This document shows, one piece after another, positions 56,130-64,000 of a stretch of 64,000 nt of DNA. The translations under genes were made by a program, and so were the position numbers. The notes below the pieces were generated by a model, which saw only the letters and a list, made by a program, of their open reading frames with translations, was not told the DNA's origin and ran no database searches. The number at the start of each line of letters is the position of its first letter. Position 1 is the stretch's first letter. The DNA is from CAVRQM01 sp965246915 (GTDB lineage: Bacteria; Pseudomonadota; Alphaproteobacteria; Acetobacterales; Acetobacteraceae): positions 1-64,000 of the forward strand of contig CBDFGB010000008.1 in the NCBI GenBank assembly GCA_965246915.1, read 5' to 3'.

Positions 56130-57073
56130 GCGAAGCCCTGGCTGACGAACAGCAGCAAGACCGACAGCAATCCAAGGAGGATCGCGGCGCCGAGGAGTTC
56201 GGGCACCCGAAAGACGCGCAACTTGGCCAGCACCGATTCGAGACAAGCGAGTGCCAAGACCAGGATTGCGGTGCGCAGCGCCCAGCCCAGCAGGCCGAGC
56301 GGCCACAACAACGGCGCGGCGGCCGGGATCAGCATGAAGGGCAGGAAGATCGCGCCGATCAGGTCGAGCCAAAGCAGCAATCGCAGCGCTCCGGCCCAGT
56401 GGAGCATCGCCAGATGCCGTCCGGAATAGGCGAGCGTCGCTGCCTCGTGCACCATGGTCAGCTCCAGATGCGTCTCGGCATTGTCGACCGGCATGCGCCC
56501 GGCCTCCGTCAGGGCCACCGCCAGCAGCGCGAGCAGCGACAGGCCGAGCGAGACCCGCAAGCCCGCCGCTCCGTCGTGCAATATGGCGGCGACCGCGTCG
56601 AGATTGGTCGTCTGCGCGAGCAGGCTGAGGGTGAAGGCCATCAGCAGCATCGCAGGCTCCGCGAATACACCGTACGCCATCGACCGGCTGGCCCCGATAG
56701 CCCCGAACGCCGTCCCGGCCTCCAGTGAGGCGAGCGCCGTGACCACGCGCGACGCGCCGAGCAACCCGGCGATGACCAGCAGGTCGGATGCCCCCGCGCC
56801 GGCCATGCCGATCGCGAAGGCGGGGACCAGGGCGCAACCCGCCAGACTCACGGCAAACACCACGACCGGGGCGAATTGCGCGACGGCGCTTGCGTTGTCG
56901 GCGAGGACCGGCGTCTTGCGGGCGAGCCGGCGAAGGTCGCGCCAGGGCTGCACCAGCGGCGGCCCGGTCCGCCCCGCGAGCCGAGCTTTTGCGCGTGCCA
57001 ACAGTCCGATCACCAAGGGCGCGGCCGCGAGGACGAGGGCGACGTGCAGCAGCGCCGCGAGCAACGGCGTCAC
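56126..57073 (-). CDS. HyfC/NuoH-like membrane subunit
   Basis: This 315-residue membrane protein has about eight hydrophobic segments and the NuoH/HyfC signatures RTGPPLVQPWRDLRRLARK near the N-terminus and EAGRMPVDNAETHLELTMVHEA, with conserved charged residues near the interface that couples electron transfer to ion flow. The GTG start overlaps the preceding stop (GTGA). It corresponds to complex I subunit 1. Confidence 0.9.
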   Translation of the reverse strand: MTPLLAALLHVALVLAAAPLVIGLLARAKARLAGRTGPPLVQPWRDLRRLARKTPVLADNASAVAQFAPVVVFAVSLAGCALVPAFAIGMAGAGASDLLVIAGLLGASRVVTALASLEAGTAFGAIGASRSMAYGVFAEPAMLLMAFTLSLLAQTTNLDAVAAILHDGAAGLRVSLGLSLLALLAVALTEAGRMPVDNAETHLELTMVHEAATLAYSGRHLAMLHWAGALRLLLWLDLIGAIFLPFMLIPAAAPLLWPLGLLGWALRTAILVLALACLESVLAKLRVFRVPELLGAAILLGLLSVLLLFVSQGFA

Positions 57074-58983
57074 GTCTGCTCCGCGACCGCGACGACCGCC
57101 AGCACGGCCACCAGCACCGAGAACAGCACGAGCAGCGCCTGTCGCGTCGTGAGCACCTGCAACCGCTCCGCCCAGCCGGACAGGGTTTCGCGCGCGACGG
57201 CCAGGGGGGCAAACACGTAACGGGTTGAAGGGTCTGCCACGGACCATTCCATCGACGCCGGCGTCGCGTGCTCTCGACTGTGCAGCAGCGCGCCGCCGAT
57301 GGTGCGGCGAAGGATCTGCGACTGGCCGGCAGCACTGGACTGCGTTGCCGGATCGCCGAACGGCAGCCAGGCTGCCGGCGCGCCGAACCCACCATCCCAG
57401 GGCGGGACGCGCCGCATCCCCGGCCGCCCGCGCAGGCGCGACACGCCGACGATGACCGCGCCCCCGAGGGCGAGCAGCAACGCCACGCCGAGCGGCGCAT
57501 AGAGCGCGCCCTCCGGCTGGGTGCGCACGGCCAAGAGATCGGCGCGACCGACAGCCGTGTCCCCGAGCAACAAATGCAGCGCGGGATCGGCGAGCCACAG
57601 CCCCAGCGACGGCAGCAGGCCGAGCGTTCCGACACAGCCGGCCAAAACGAGGAGCACGATGCGGGTCGTCCATGACGCTTCCTCGGCGGATGCTCCGCGC
57701 GGCGTCCGCGGCCGGCCGAGGAAGGCCACGCCAACCAGCCGGACCGCCGCCGCGGCCGCCAGCGCCATGGCGAAGGACAGGCCGGCGGCGACACCGCAGG
57801 CGACGATCTGGAACGCCAACCCGCCGACGCGGGGTGCGGAAAACACCGATTGCAGGACCAGCCATTCGCCCGCGAACCCAGCCGAAAGCGGCAACGCCGC
57901 CAGGCTCGCGGCCCCGACCAGGACGCAGGCGGTCGTCGTCGGCATCCGCTGGATCAACCCGCCAAGCCGGTCGAGGTCGCGGCTGCCAGCCTCGTGCTGC
58001 ACCGCGCCGGCAGCGAGGAACAGCAGCGGCTTGAAAAGCCCATGCGCCAGTGCCTGCAGCAACGCGGCGCCGAGAGCCAGACTCGCGAGCGCCGGCAAGT
58101 CGGCCGCCCGCGCCGCCAGCGCCACGCCGATCGCCGCCACGATCAGGCCGATATTCTCGATGGTGGAGCAGCCGAGCAGCGCCTTCATATCGGTCTCGAC
58201 ATTGGCCCGCGCGGCTCCCAGCACGGCGCTGGCGGCACCCACCACCATCAGGATGGCACCCCAGGCGCCCGGCTGCACCGGCCCGCACAGGTCGAATAGC
58301 AAACGGATCATCACGTAGATTGCGACCTTCGTCATCGCGCCCGACATCATCGCGGAGGCGGAAGCGGGCGCGGCGGCATGCGATGGCGGCAGCCAGACAT
58401 GGAGCGGCACAAGGCCCGCTTTAGCGCCGGCCCCGAGCAGCGTCAGCCCGAACACGACCGCCGCGGCGGTGGCGCGCGGCGGCGCGCCGCGGATTGCCGC
58501 GAAGGAGACCCCGAACGTGGCAAGGGTCCCGAATGCACCGATCAGGCACAGCGCGCTGAAGGCCGCCATCCCGCCATAAAGGGTCGCCGCCTGCCGGCTG
58601 TCGGGTTGCGCGTCGCCAGTGAAAAGGAGCACCAACGAGGCCCCCGACATCAGCTCGAACCCGGCCAGCAGCGTCAGGCCATCCCCGGCCACAAGGCACA
58701 GCGCCATGCCGGCGACGAAGGCGGCGAGCAGCGCGAGGGCTGCGGGACGCATCGTCCGCGCCGCCGCCGCGGCGGCCGCGCTGGCCAGGAGCACGATGAG
58801 GAGGAAGAAGCCGGACAGCCCGTCGAGCGCGAAGGTCATCCCACCCGGCAGCGGCCCGGCGGCAACGATCGTTGTGATCGGTGTCGCGCCCTGGGCGAGG
58901 TAGCCGACGTCACCGATCGCCGCGATCGCGCAAAGCCCGGCCAGAAGCCACGAGGGAAGCGGGTGCGATTTTCGGATTGCCAC
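57070..58983 (-). CDS. HyfB/NuoL-like antiporter-type membrane subunit
   Basis: This 637-residue product has about 16 membrane segments with the antiporter core GAGAKAGLVPLHVWLPPSHAAAPASASAMMSG and METDMKALLGCSTIENIG-like DMKALLGCSTIENIGLI. LQALAHGLFKPLLFLAAGAV supplies the later helix with Lys. It is the first gene of a ten-frame polycistron and is 145 bp from a divergent DUF7002-like gene, so that gap must hold the operon promoter. HyfB-like subunits pump ions in Hyf, FHL and Ehr complexes. Confidence 0.88.
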   Translation of the reverse strand: MAIRKSHPLPSWLLAGLCAIAAIGDVGYLAQGATPITTIVAAGPLPGGMTFALDGLSGFFLLIVLLASAAAAAAARTMRPAALALLAAFVAGMALCLVAGDGLTLLAGFELMSGASLVLLFTGDAQPDSRQAATLYGGMAAFSALCLIGAFGTLATFGVSFAAIRGAPPRATAAAVVFGLTLLGAGAKAGLVPLHVWLPPSHAAAPASASAMMSGAMTKVAIYVMIRLLFDLCGPVQPGAWGAILMVVGAASAVLGAARANVETDMKALLGCSTIENIGLIVAAIGVALAARAADLPALASLALGAALLQALAHGLFKPLLFLAAGAVQHEAGSRDLDRLGGLIQRMPTTTACVLVGAASLAALPLSAGFAGEWLVLQSVFSAPRVGGLAFQIVACGVAAGLSFAMALAAAAAVRLVGVAFLGRPRTPRGASAEEASWTTRIVLLVLAGCVGTLGLLPSLGLWLADPALHLLLGDTAVGRADLLAVRTQPEGALYAPLGVALLLALGGAVIVGVSRLRGRPGMRRVPPWDGGFGAPAAWLPFGDPATQSSAAGQSQILRRTIGGALLHSREHATPASMEWSVADPSTRYVFAPLAVARETLSGWAERLQVLTTRQALLVLFSVLVAVLAVVAVAEQT

Positions 58984-59128
58984 GTCGCAGGCTACCGCTC
59001 ATCGGCGCCCGTCGGAAGCCGCCGCCGCCGAAATGGAGTGCGGTCGGCTTAACCTCGCTGCGGTTGGGTGCCACCTCTGGCGGCGCGCGCCTTGGCGCAC
59101 ACCGCAACGTCATGAGACAGGCAAGCGA

Positions 59129-59806
59129 GTGACCGAAAGCGAGCTGGCCGAACTCCTGCGAGACTGTCCGACGCTCTATCACATGGCCGAGCGTGGAAGC
59201 TGGCCGTCCATCCGGCGGCACGGCCTCCTCAGCACGTCGGCTTTGCTCGACCAGTGGGAGGTGGGTGGGCGACGACGGCAGGAAATCGAGTCAGTCCGAC
59301 GTCCCGGGACCGCCGTCATTGAACATCCGATCCTGGGGCGGGCGGTGGTGCGCGACCAAATGCCGATGGACGACGCGGGGCTACGGCGCTGCCTTCGAGA
59401 TGGCCTGACGCCCACGGATTGGTATCGCCTGCTAAATGCTCGGGTCTTCTTCTGGCTCACTCGAGGACGACTGCATCGCCTGCTGACGGCCCGCCCCTAT
59501 CGAGCGCTCGAGCATGACGTCCTCGAATTGGACACGGTCGCGTTGGTGACTGCCCATGAGGCGAGGATCACGCTGTCGCCGATCAACAGTGGCGCGACGA
59601 AGCCTTTCCCCTCCCCCCGTGGGCGTGACACATTCCTTTCGATGAGCGACTATCCCTACGCGACTTGGCGCAGCCGCCGGCCCCCGGGCGAACGGGTCGT
59701 GGAATTGTGCGTCCTGGGCGGTGTGCCGGACGTGGAACGCTTCGTGCGCCGCGCCACGACGATGCGGGGCGACCAGGTGACGGGCCTCCTGTTCGAGAAA
59801 TCCTGA
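59129..59806 (+). CDS. DUF7002-like protein (possible ADP-ribosyltransferase-related fold)
   Basis: This 225-residue protein begins with CPTLYHMAERGSWPSIRRHGLLSTSALL, the pattern I associate with the DUF7002 family; the LYHMxxxxxxxSIxxxGL arrangement also recalls ART/DarT-like NAD-binding proteins. Later elements are LNARVFFWLTRGRLHRLL and LDTVALVTAHEARITLSPINSGAT. GTG 59129 is preferred; ATG 59033 would add 32 unconserved residues. It is divergent from the Ehr/Kai operon. Whether it has enzymatic activity is unknown. Confidence 0.7.
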   Translation: MTESELAELLRDCPTLYHMAERGSWPSIRRHGLLSTSALLDQWEVGGRRRQEIESVRRPGTAVIEHPILGRAVVRDQMPMDDAGLRRCLRDGLTPTDWYRLLNARVFFWLTRGRLHRLLTARPYRALEHDVLELDTVALVTAHEARITLSPINSGATKPFPSPRGRDTFLSMSDYPYATWRSRRPPGERVVELCVLGGVPDVERFVRRATTMRGDQVTGLLFEKS

Positions 59807-59835
59807 CCGATCGAACCGCCTCGCAGATCCGGCGA

Positions 59836-61083
59836 TCAGCGCGCGATCAACATCCGATGGGCCTGGAGCGCGAGCGGTAGGCCACCGAGGATTTCGATGA
59901 GGCGCACGCGATCGACGCTATCGAGGCTATCGGCCGCGAGGACGCGGCCGGCCGTCTCGCGCAATCGCCGGTCATAGGCGGGACCACCGCCGAGTCGCCG
60001 CGCCTCGGTCTCCATGCGACGGAGCAGGCGAGCATCCTGCTCCAGCTCGCAGATGAGTTCCGGATCGGCCGGCTCGTTCAGACGAGCATCGATGCCGCGC
60101 CGCAATCCAGCGTCGAAGCCTGCCTCGCATCCGGCCTGGAGCGCGGCGCGAAGCGCGGTCGCCCGCTCCCGCTGTGTCGGCGCATCGGCGAGCGACTCCA
60201 GCAGCGCGATCTGGCGGGCGATGTCATCGGCCGCATGGATCAAGTCCGGCGGACCTCGAGTCGAGGCCGCCGCATCGATCCAGGCCGCCGCGCGGTCCAG
60301 CGCCGCGTCGGCCGCCCGCTTGGCGGCCTTGTCGAGGGCGTTCGACGTGGCGGCGCGCAGAGGTGCCGCAGCCCCCGGAAAGCGTTGCAGCAGAAGAGCC
60401 ACCAGCATGCCCCAGCATTGCGCCCCCTGACTCGCCGCCGCGCCGAGCATGGCCGCGAGCGCGGCCTCAATATCGTCGGCGGCCGTCCCCGGCTGCTCGA
60501 GATCGGCCAGCCGCGCCTCCAGACCGAGCAGGAACGCGACGGCATCACGCAAGGTCGCGAAGGACGACGCCGGCAGACCCTGCCGCCCGGTCCACGTCTC
60601 CGGCAAGGCGGCATTCGCCAAATGGCGCGGGGCCTCAGGCCAGACCGCGGCCCCGACACGCCGGATCGAGATCAGGTCGGTGGTGCGGATGCCCTCGATG
60701 ACCGACTCGAGCGACCGCGCGGCGTCGCCGGTACCGATTTGCGCCAGACCGGCCTGGACGACGGACGCGAGCGGAGCCAACGCCGTGCGGGGAATCAAAA
60801 GCCCGTCGGGGCGCCAATCGGCCGCGCCGACAATAAGCGGATCGAGGGGCAGAAACAGCAGCCGTGCGAACCGCATCCGTCGCTCCGGCCGCAGCACGCG
60901 CAGGCGCGCCCGGACCGGTGCCAGGAGCGCATCGGCCTCGCCACGCTCCGCAAGGTCGTCGACCAGGCGCACGACCCGCAATACCTGACCGTCAGCGGCC
61001 TCGACCAAGCCGCGTCGCACCGCGCGCGCCTCGGCTGCCGCGTCGGCCATCCGGGTCACGGTGCCGGTCACAATAGCGGCCAC
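59836..61083 (-). CDS. Hypothetical Ala-rich helical protein
   Basis: This 415-residue product is mainly alpha-helical with frequent Ala, Arg and Leu (ARAVRRGLVEAADGQVLRVVRLVDDLAERG, ESVIEGIRTTDLISIRRVG, AALQAGCEAGFDAGLRRGIDARL). There is no signal peptide, membrane segment or catalytic motif I recognise. It starts 24 bp after the end of the next hypothetical gene on the same strand, so the two are probably co-transcribed and functionally linked. Confidence 0.6.
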   Translation of the reverse strand: MAAIVTGTVTRMADAAAEARAVRRGLVEAADGQVLRVVRLVDDLAERGEADALLAPVRARLRVLRPERRMRFARLLFLPLDPLIVGAADWRPDGLLIPRTALAPLASVVQAGLAQIGTGDAARSLESVIEGIRTTDLISIRRVGAAVWPEAPRHLANAALPETWTGRQGLPASSFATLRDAVAFLLGLEARLADLEQPGTAADDIEAALAAMLGAAASQGAQCWGMLVALLLQRFPGAAAPLRAATSNALDKAAKRAADAALDRAAAWIDAAASTRGPPDLIHAADDIARQIALLESLADAPTQRERATALRAALQAGCEAGFDAGLRRGIDARLNEPADPELICELEQDARLLRRMETEARRLGGGPAYDRRLRETAGRVLAADSLDSVDRVRLIEILGGLPLALQAHRMLIAR

Positions 61084-61107
61084 GACGGCCCGCTCACGGC
61101 GGCGCGG

Positions 61108-62229
61108 TCATGCGGCAAGCGCGCGGATATGCTCGTTACGAGCAATCAGGGCGAAAACCGCGCTGCCGGCGCGCCAGTCCGCGAGACCTGCCGTGGAACG
61201 CAGCGGGCGGCCCCGCGTGCCTGGATCAGCGACGATTGCGGCCCACGCCTCGGCATCCTGCGGGAGGACAGGCATCATCAATGCCATCTCTGCCAGGCCC
61301 GCACGCGGCTGTCCCGCCTCGGCGCTGAGATCCCAGACCATGCAGATCGCCTCCCACCCGTCGAGCAGCCATTCGACGCGCGTCAGGTCGCGCGTCGCGT
61401 TTTCCGCGGCTGGCGGCCCGCCGGCCAGGGCGCGTAGCAGCACCGGCAATTCGGTGGCCATGGCAAGCGCCTCGGCCAGGGCACGACGTGCCAGCGTTCG
61501 CACCAGTTCGGCGCCCGCGAGCACCGCGATCGCGGTGGGATCACCGGCGCCCGGTCCCGCCCCGGTCCAGGCGGCAAGCCGAGCACACAGACGATCGAGT
61601 GCCGCGAGCGTCCGCCGGCAGCCGGCCGCCTCGGTCACGCGGTCGAGTCCGATCGCCGTATAGTGGCCCGAAACGGTCTCCATGTCGTTGCCGATGGCGG
61701 CGGCTGGATGGCGCCAGGCCTCCGCAAGATGGCGGATCGCGTCCCGCCCGCGCCGGTCCAGGTCGTCCGAGGAGCAGTCGCCACCCCCGGTCTGGGCCAC
61801 CAGCATCCGCACCAATAGGGCCGTCGTCTGCAGGGCCAGTCGCAGGTCCCGCGCCCGCGCCGCCTGCGCCGCCTCCCGCGCCTTGTGGCCGGCTGCCCCC
61901 TCTAGCGCGACCGCGCGGGCCGCGCGGGCGATGTCGCGGGGGCCGAGGGCCGGCAGTGCGGCGATCCGCTCGATCAGCAGCGCGTCGTGCCAAGTCGGCG
62001 CGCAGGAGGCCGCGACCTCCGCCCAGGCAAGGATGTAGACCCCGCGCCCACCGGCCGGATGCGGCGTCACCAGTTCGACGCCGCGCGGTGCCTTGCGGAC
62101 CCGGGCACCCGCCAGGGCGGGCGTGGTGAACGGCACCGCGACGCCCCGATCGGGGAACGTCGCGGGATGCCAGGACTGCTCGGCCGCGTTTGGTTGAAAA
62201 TTTGGCACGGCCAGCAGAATGCCGGCCAA
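61108..62229 (-). CDS. Hypothetical protein, partner of the preceding gene
   Basis: This 373-residue product opens with a beta-rich part (HPATFPDRGVAVPFTTPALAGARVRK, RGVELVTPHPAGGRGVYILAW, about 20-70) then becomes helical and Ala-rich. ETVSGHYTAIGLDRVTEAAGCRRTLAALDRLCARL and VEWLLDGWEAICMVWDL stand out as conserved-looking blocks. I recognise no family. It is the first gene of a two-gene minus-strand unit; a GloVer-repeat remnant lies 37 bp upstream. Confidence 0.6.
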   Translation of the reverse strand: MAGILLAVPNFQPNAAEQSWHPATFPDRGVAVPFTTPALAGARVRKAPRGVELVTPHPAGGRGVYILAWAEVAASCAPTWHDALLIERIAALPALGPRDIARAARAVALEGAAGHKAREAAQAARARDLRLALQTTALLVRMLVAQTGGGDCSSDDLDRRGRDAIRHLAEAWRHPAAAIGNDMETVSGHYTAIGLDRVTEAAGCRRTLAALDRLCARLAAWTGAGPGAGDPTAIAVLAGAELVRTLARRALAEALAMATELPVLLRALAGGPPAAENATRDLTRVEWLLDGWEAICMVWDLSAEAGQPRAGLAEMALMMPVLPQDAEAWAAIVADPGTRGRPLRSTAGLADWRAGSAVFALIARNEHIRALAA

Positions 62230-62266
62230 AGATGAATGAGCGGTTGCGGTCTTGTGGCCAACGCCG

Positions 62267-62623
62267 TCAGGGCGGCGAGAGAGCGATCACGGCACCCTTG
62301 CCGGCCACGCCGCCATATTGGCCGGCGAAGAACACCGTGCCGGTTCCGCTGCGATACAAGCCGGCCGGAAAATACGGGTCGGACGGCGCGGCGAGCCGCT
62401 TCAGCACTTCGTATTTCCACGTGGTCTGAAGCCCCGTCGGCGGGCTCAGCTTGAAGACCACGCCGCCGTCGTAGACATACGGCGTGGAAGCGTGGGCTGT
62501 GGCACCATAGAGCGCCCCCGCCGGATCGCGCACCAGCTCGCCAGTTGGAGGTTCGTCACGACTGTTGAAGCGGTGCAACTTGGTCACGATCCATTCGGTC
62601 TGGCCGGCCGGATCGCGCGCCAA
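62267..62623 (-). pseudogene. Remnant of a GloVer-repeat (choice-of-anchor) protein
   Basis: The frame encodes about 118 residues with LVRDPAGALYGATAHAS, GGVVFKLSPPT and GTGTVFFAGQYGGVAGKGAVIALSPP, which resemble the 'GloVer' tandem repeat (LYGTT..GG..GTVFKLTPP) of surface proteins that normally have many copies. The frame is open upstream only to a TGA near 62665, and no signal peptide or good start exists; TTG 62623 is the first possible. Two or three repeats remain, so it looks like a 3' fragment of a once larger gene. Confidence 0.55.
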
Positions 62624-62751
62624 GACGCCCTTGCCGATCCGTTGACACGTTGCGCAATTCGTTCAATCTTTGCTTGCGCCTTTGACGTTTTGGTGGCGCG
62701 ACACCTCAGTTGGGCGAAACGTGCGAGGAACCCTTAGTCGGGAGTTGAGCG

Positions 62752-63510
62752 TTGAATATGCTTGCCCGCCTGGCCACCCTCGCGGTCCTTGCCGCCTGTG
62801 CCCCAAGCCACGACGCGACGACACCCGAAGCAAGGAGTGTGTTGTTCGAGGATTTTCGTCGCGGCGCGACAGATCTCTCATGCACAGTGGCGTGTAGCTG
62901 GGCCTGGGTCACCAATCGCGACGAAATGCATCGGCTGGACGAGGCCGGGGACTGGCGGTCGCTCGCCGTGCTTGTCGCCTCCGTCGGCTACGAGAAGGAT
63001 CTCGGCTATTACTATCTGGGACGCGCGGCGAGCGGTCTTGGACTTTCGGAGCCAGCCGTTCGCTACTATCGACAAAGCTACGCTCTGGCCACGGGCCTGG
63101 CGTCCGGGCCGCACTGCCGGGCGATCGAGGGCGATTGCGCCGGCGTCGACCTACTGGCCGTCCTTCCCGCGAAACTGCAACCCCAGCCTGTTACGGGGGC
63201 GAGCGGGCAGGCACCAAAGACGCGCCAGGTCGCTGGGGCCGCCAAGCCGCGCAAGGACCCGTCGTGGACGCGGATAGCCTGCGAAGATGGACACAGGTTC
63301 GCAATGAAGTTCACGTCTGGCGACGCGGCGACTGCTCAAGTCAAGATCGACGATAGCGATCAAGTCATCATGTATGAGAATAGTGGCGGCGCGAGTGGAA
63401 TGAGCTACATCGGCCCGCCGGGCTATCTGATCACCGAGTGGCACAATCAGTGGTCCTATATGCATGATAAGAGTGGGACGAATATAGAGGTTAGATGTCA
63501 GGAACTTTAA
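62752..63510 (+). CDS. Putative lipoprotein with TPR-like helical region
   Basis: This protein of about 252 residues begins MNMLARLATLAVLAACAPSHD, a lipoprotein signal with lipobox LAAC. A helical part follows (LAVLVASVGYEKDLGYYYLGRAASGLGLSEPAVRYYRQSYALA, about 75-120), reading like one or two TPR/Sel1 repeats, then a linker and a C-terminal beta domain (FAMKFTSGDAATAQVKIDD). TTG 62752 has GGAG at good spacing; ATG 62758 is two codons later. Function is unknown. Confidence 0.75.
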   Translation: MNMLARLATLAVLAACAPSHDATTPEARSVLFEDFRRGATDLSCTVACSWAWVTNRDEMHRLDEAGDWRSLAVLVASVGYEKDLGYYYLGRAASGLGLSEPAVRYYRQSYALATGLASGPHCRAIEGDCAGVDLLAVLPAKLQPQPVTGASGQAPKTRQVAGAAKPRKDPSWTRIACEDGHRFAMKFTSGDAATAQVKIDDSDQVIMYENSGGASGMSYIGPPGYLITEWHNQWSYMHDKSGTNIEVRCQEL

Positions 63511-63707
63511 GAGAACTCTGACTTCGGGGGCTCTACACGCCGCCGGAGACTTGGTGCTACGGGGGCGGCACGGAAGTCCTGGGTGATTGGCTTTCGCTCA
63601 CCAGGCTGGAGACGGGTAGACGTCATGGGAACCGGGCGTAGTGTCGCGCCAGGGTCGCCAACCGCCCCCCAAGCCGCTATGTTAGGGTGGATCCGTTGGA
63701 GCAACCC
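63511..63707. other. Intergenic region before the aminotransferase gene
   Basis: This 197-bp gap has no open frame I can support on either strand. It presumably holds the promoter of the aminotransferase gene; no clear -35/-10 pair or terminator hairpin was seen. Confidence 0.4.
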
Positions 63708-64000
63708 ATGACCCCGCCGCCCGCGACCGCCCGAGCGAATTCCGACCACGCCCGCGATATCGCCCACGTGCTGCACCCCTACACCGACGCCCGCGCGCAC
63801 GAGACGGCCGGGCCGGTCATCATCTCGCGCGGCGAGGGCGTGCGGGTATGGGACGACAACGGAAAGGTCTATATCGACGCGGCCGCCGGCCTCTGGTGCG
63901 CCTCGCTCGGGTTCTCCAACGAACGGCTGGTCGAGGCGGCGATGCGGCAGATGCGGACACTGCCGTTCTACCACTCGTTTGCGGCCAAATCGCACACGCC
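63708..64000 (+). CDS. Class III aminotransferase (omega-transaminase-like), 3' partial
   Basis: Translation from ATG 63708 gives about 97 residues, cut by the window end: HVLHPYTDARAHETAGPVII, GEGVRVWDDNGKVYIDAAAG, LWCASLGFSNERLVEAAMRQ and LPFYHSFAAKSH. This is the N-terminus of a PLP fold-type I aminotransferase of the omega-amino-acid-pyruvate or adenosylmethionine-8-amino-7-oxononanoate type. The longer open frame on the opposite strand here is a shadow. Substrate cannot be told from the N-terminus. Confidence 0.85.
   Translation, partial: MTPPPATARANSDHARDIAHVLHPYTDARAHETAGPVIISRGEGVRVWDDNGKVYIDAAAGLWCASLGFSNERLVEAAMRQMRTLPFYHSFAAKSHT

Noticed and set aside
52003..58983. Functional [NiFe] energy-converting hydrogenase or formate hydrogenlyase
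   Set aside because: The large subunit lacks all Ni-Fe cysteine ligands and no hyp maturation genes are present in the window.
63507..63995. Minus-strand frame of 162 codons at the right edge
   Set aside because: The plus strand encodes a class III aminotransferase N-terminus with conserved blocks; the minus frame is a shadow.

Overview
The window is GC-rich, densely packed chromosomal DNA. Short intergenic gaps, many stop/start overlaps (ATGA, GTGA, TTGA, TGATG) and the order dnaG-rpoD followed by a divergent yqeY / carA-carB-greA block suggest an alphaproteobacterium, probably Rhodospirillales/Acetobacteraceae-like. That placement is inferred from gene content and composition, since there is no rRNA in the window. 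I saw no tRNA, rRNA, CRISPR array or intact insertion sequence.

Layout. 1-7.4 kb: the end of iolD, a giant strand-loop-strand repeat (AIDA-type) surface protein, recG, and a divergent GntR regulator / D-erythronate dehydrogenase pair. 7.5-22 kb: housekeeping core (dnaG-rpoD, yqeY, carA-carB, greA, threonine ammonia-lyase) with accessory genes attached. An OLD-like ATPase/TOPRIM gene and a GNAT gene are coupled downstream of rpoD. A nucleotidyltransferase (MNT)/HEPN pair sits between carA and carB with overlapping start and stop codons. CarA carries an extra N-terminal helix-turn-helix-like domain, and a perfect palindrome lies just before its start. 22-29.4 kb: a Tm-1-like/PEP-hydrolase-like/SRPBCC operon, four tandem tiny lipoproteins sharing a GPPD...SHGxP pattern (three of them absent from ordinary gene calls), an SDR-dhaK-dhaL sugar operon and a DJ-1/PfpI protein.

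29.5-43.5 kb: a GT2 glycosyltransferase, then a split corrinoid methyl-transfer locus. The minus arm holds a VOC protein, DUF1638, a corrinoid protein and a homocysteine methyltransferase-like protein. The plus arm holds a small 'virulence factor'-family protein, a RACo-type corrinoid activator and, 3.4 kb further on, a non-pyrrolysine MttB-family methyltransferase. The plus arm is interrupted by a lower-GC DUF6402/LysM gene and several small genes. CopC/CopD follow. 43.5-47.7 kb: an SDR, a family-5 solute-binding protein and three unrecognised genes.

47.7-59 kb, the most striking region: one continuous minus-strand polycistron of ten overlapping or near-abutting reading frames. It encodes a six-subunit membrane complex of the complex I/Hyf family whose large subunit has lost the [NiFe] cysteines (an Ehr-like complex). 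This is followed by kaiC, kaiB, a truncated second kaiB-like frame and a PAS-PAS histidine kinase with a receiver domain. The arrangement suggests a membrane energy converter co-expressed with a KaiBC timing/ATPase module and its two-component output. 59-64 kb: a DUF7002-like protein, two large unrecognised proteins, a GloVer-repeat remnant, a lipoprotein and the start of a class III aminotransferase.
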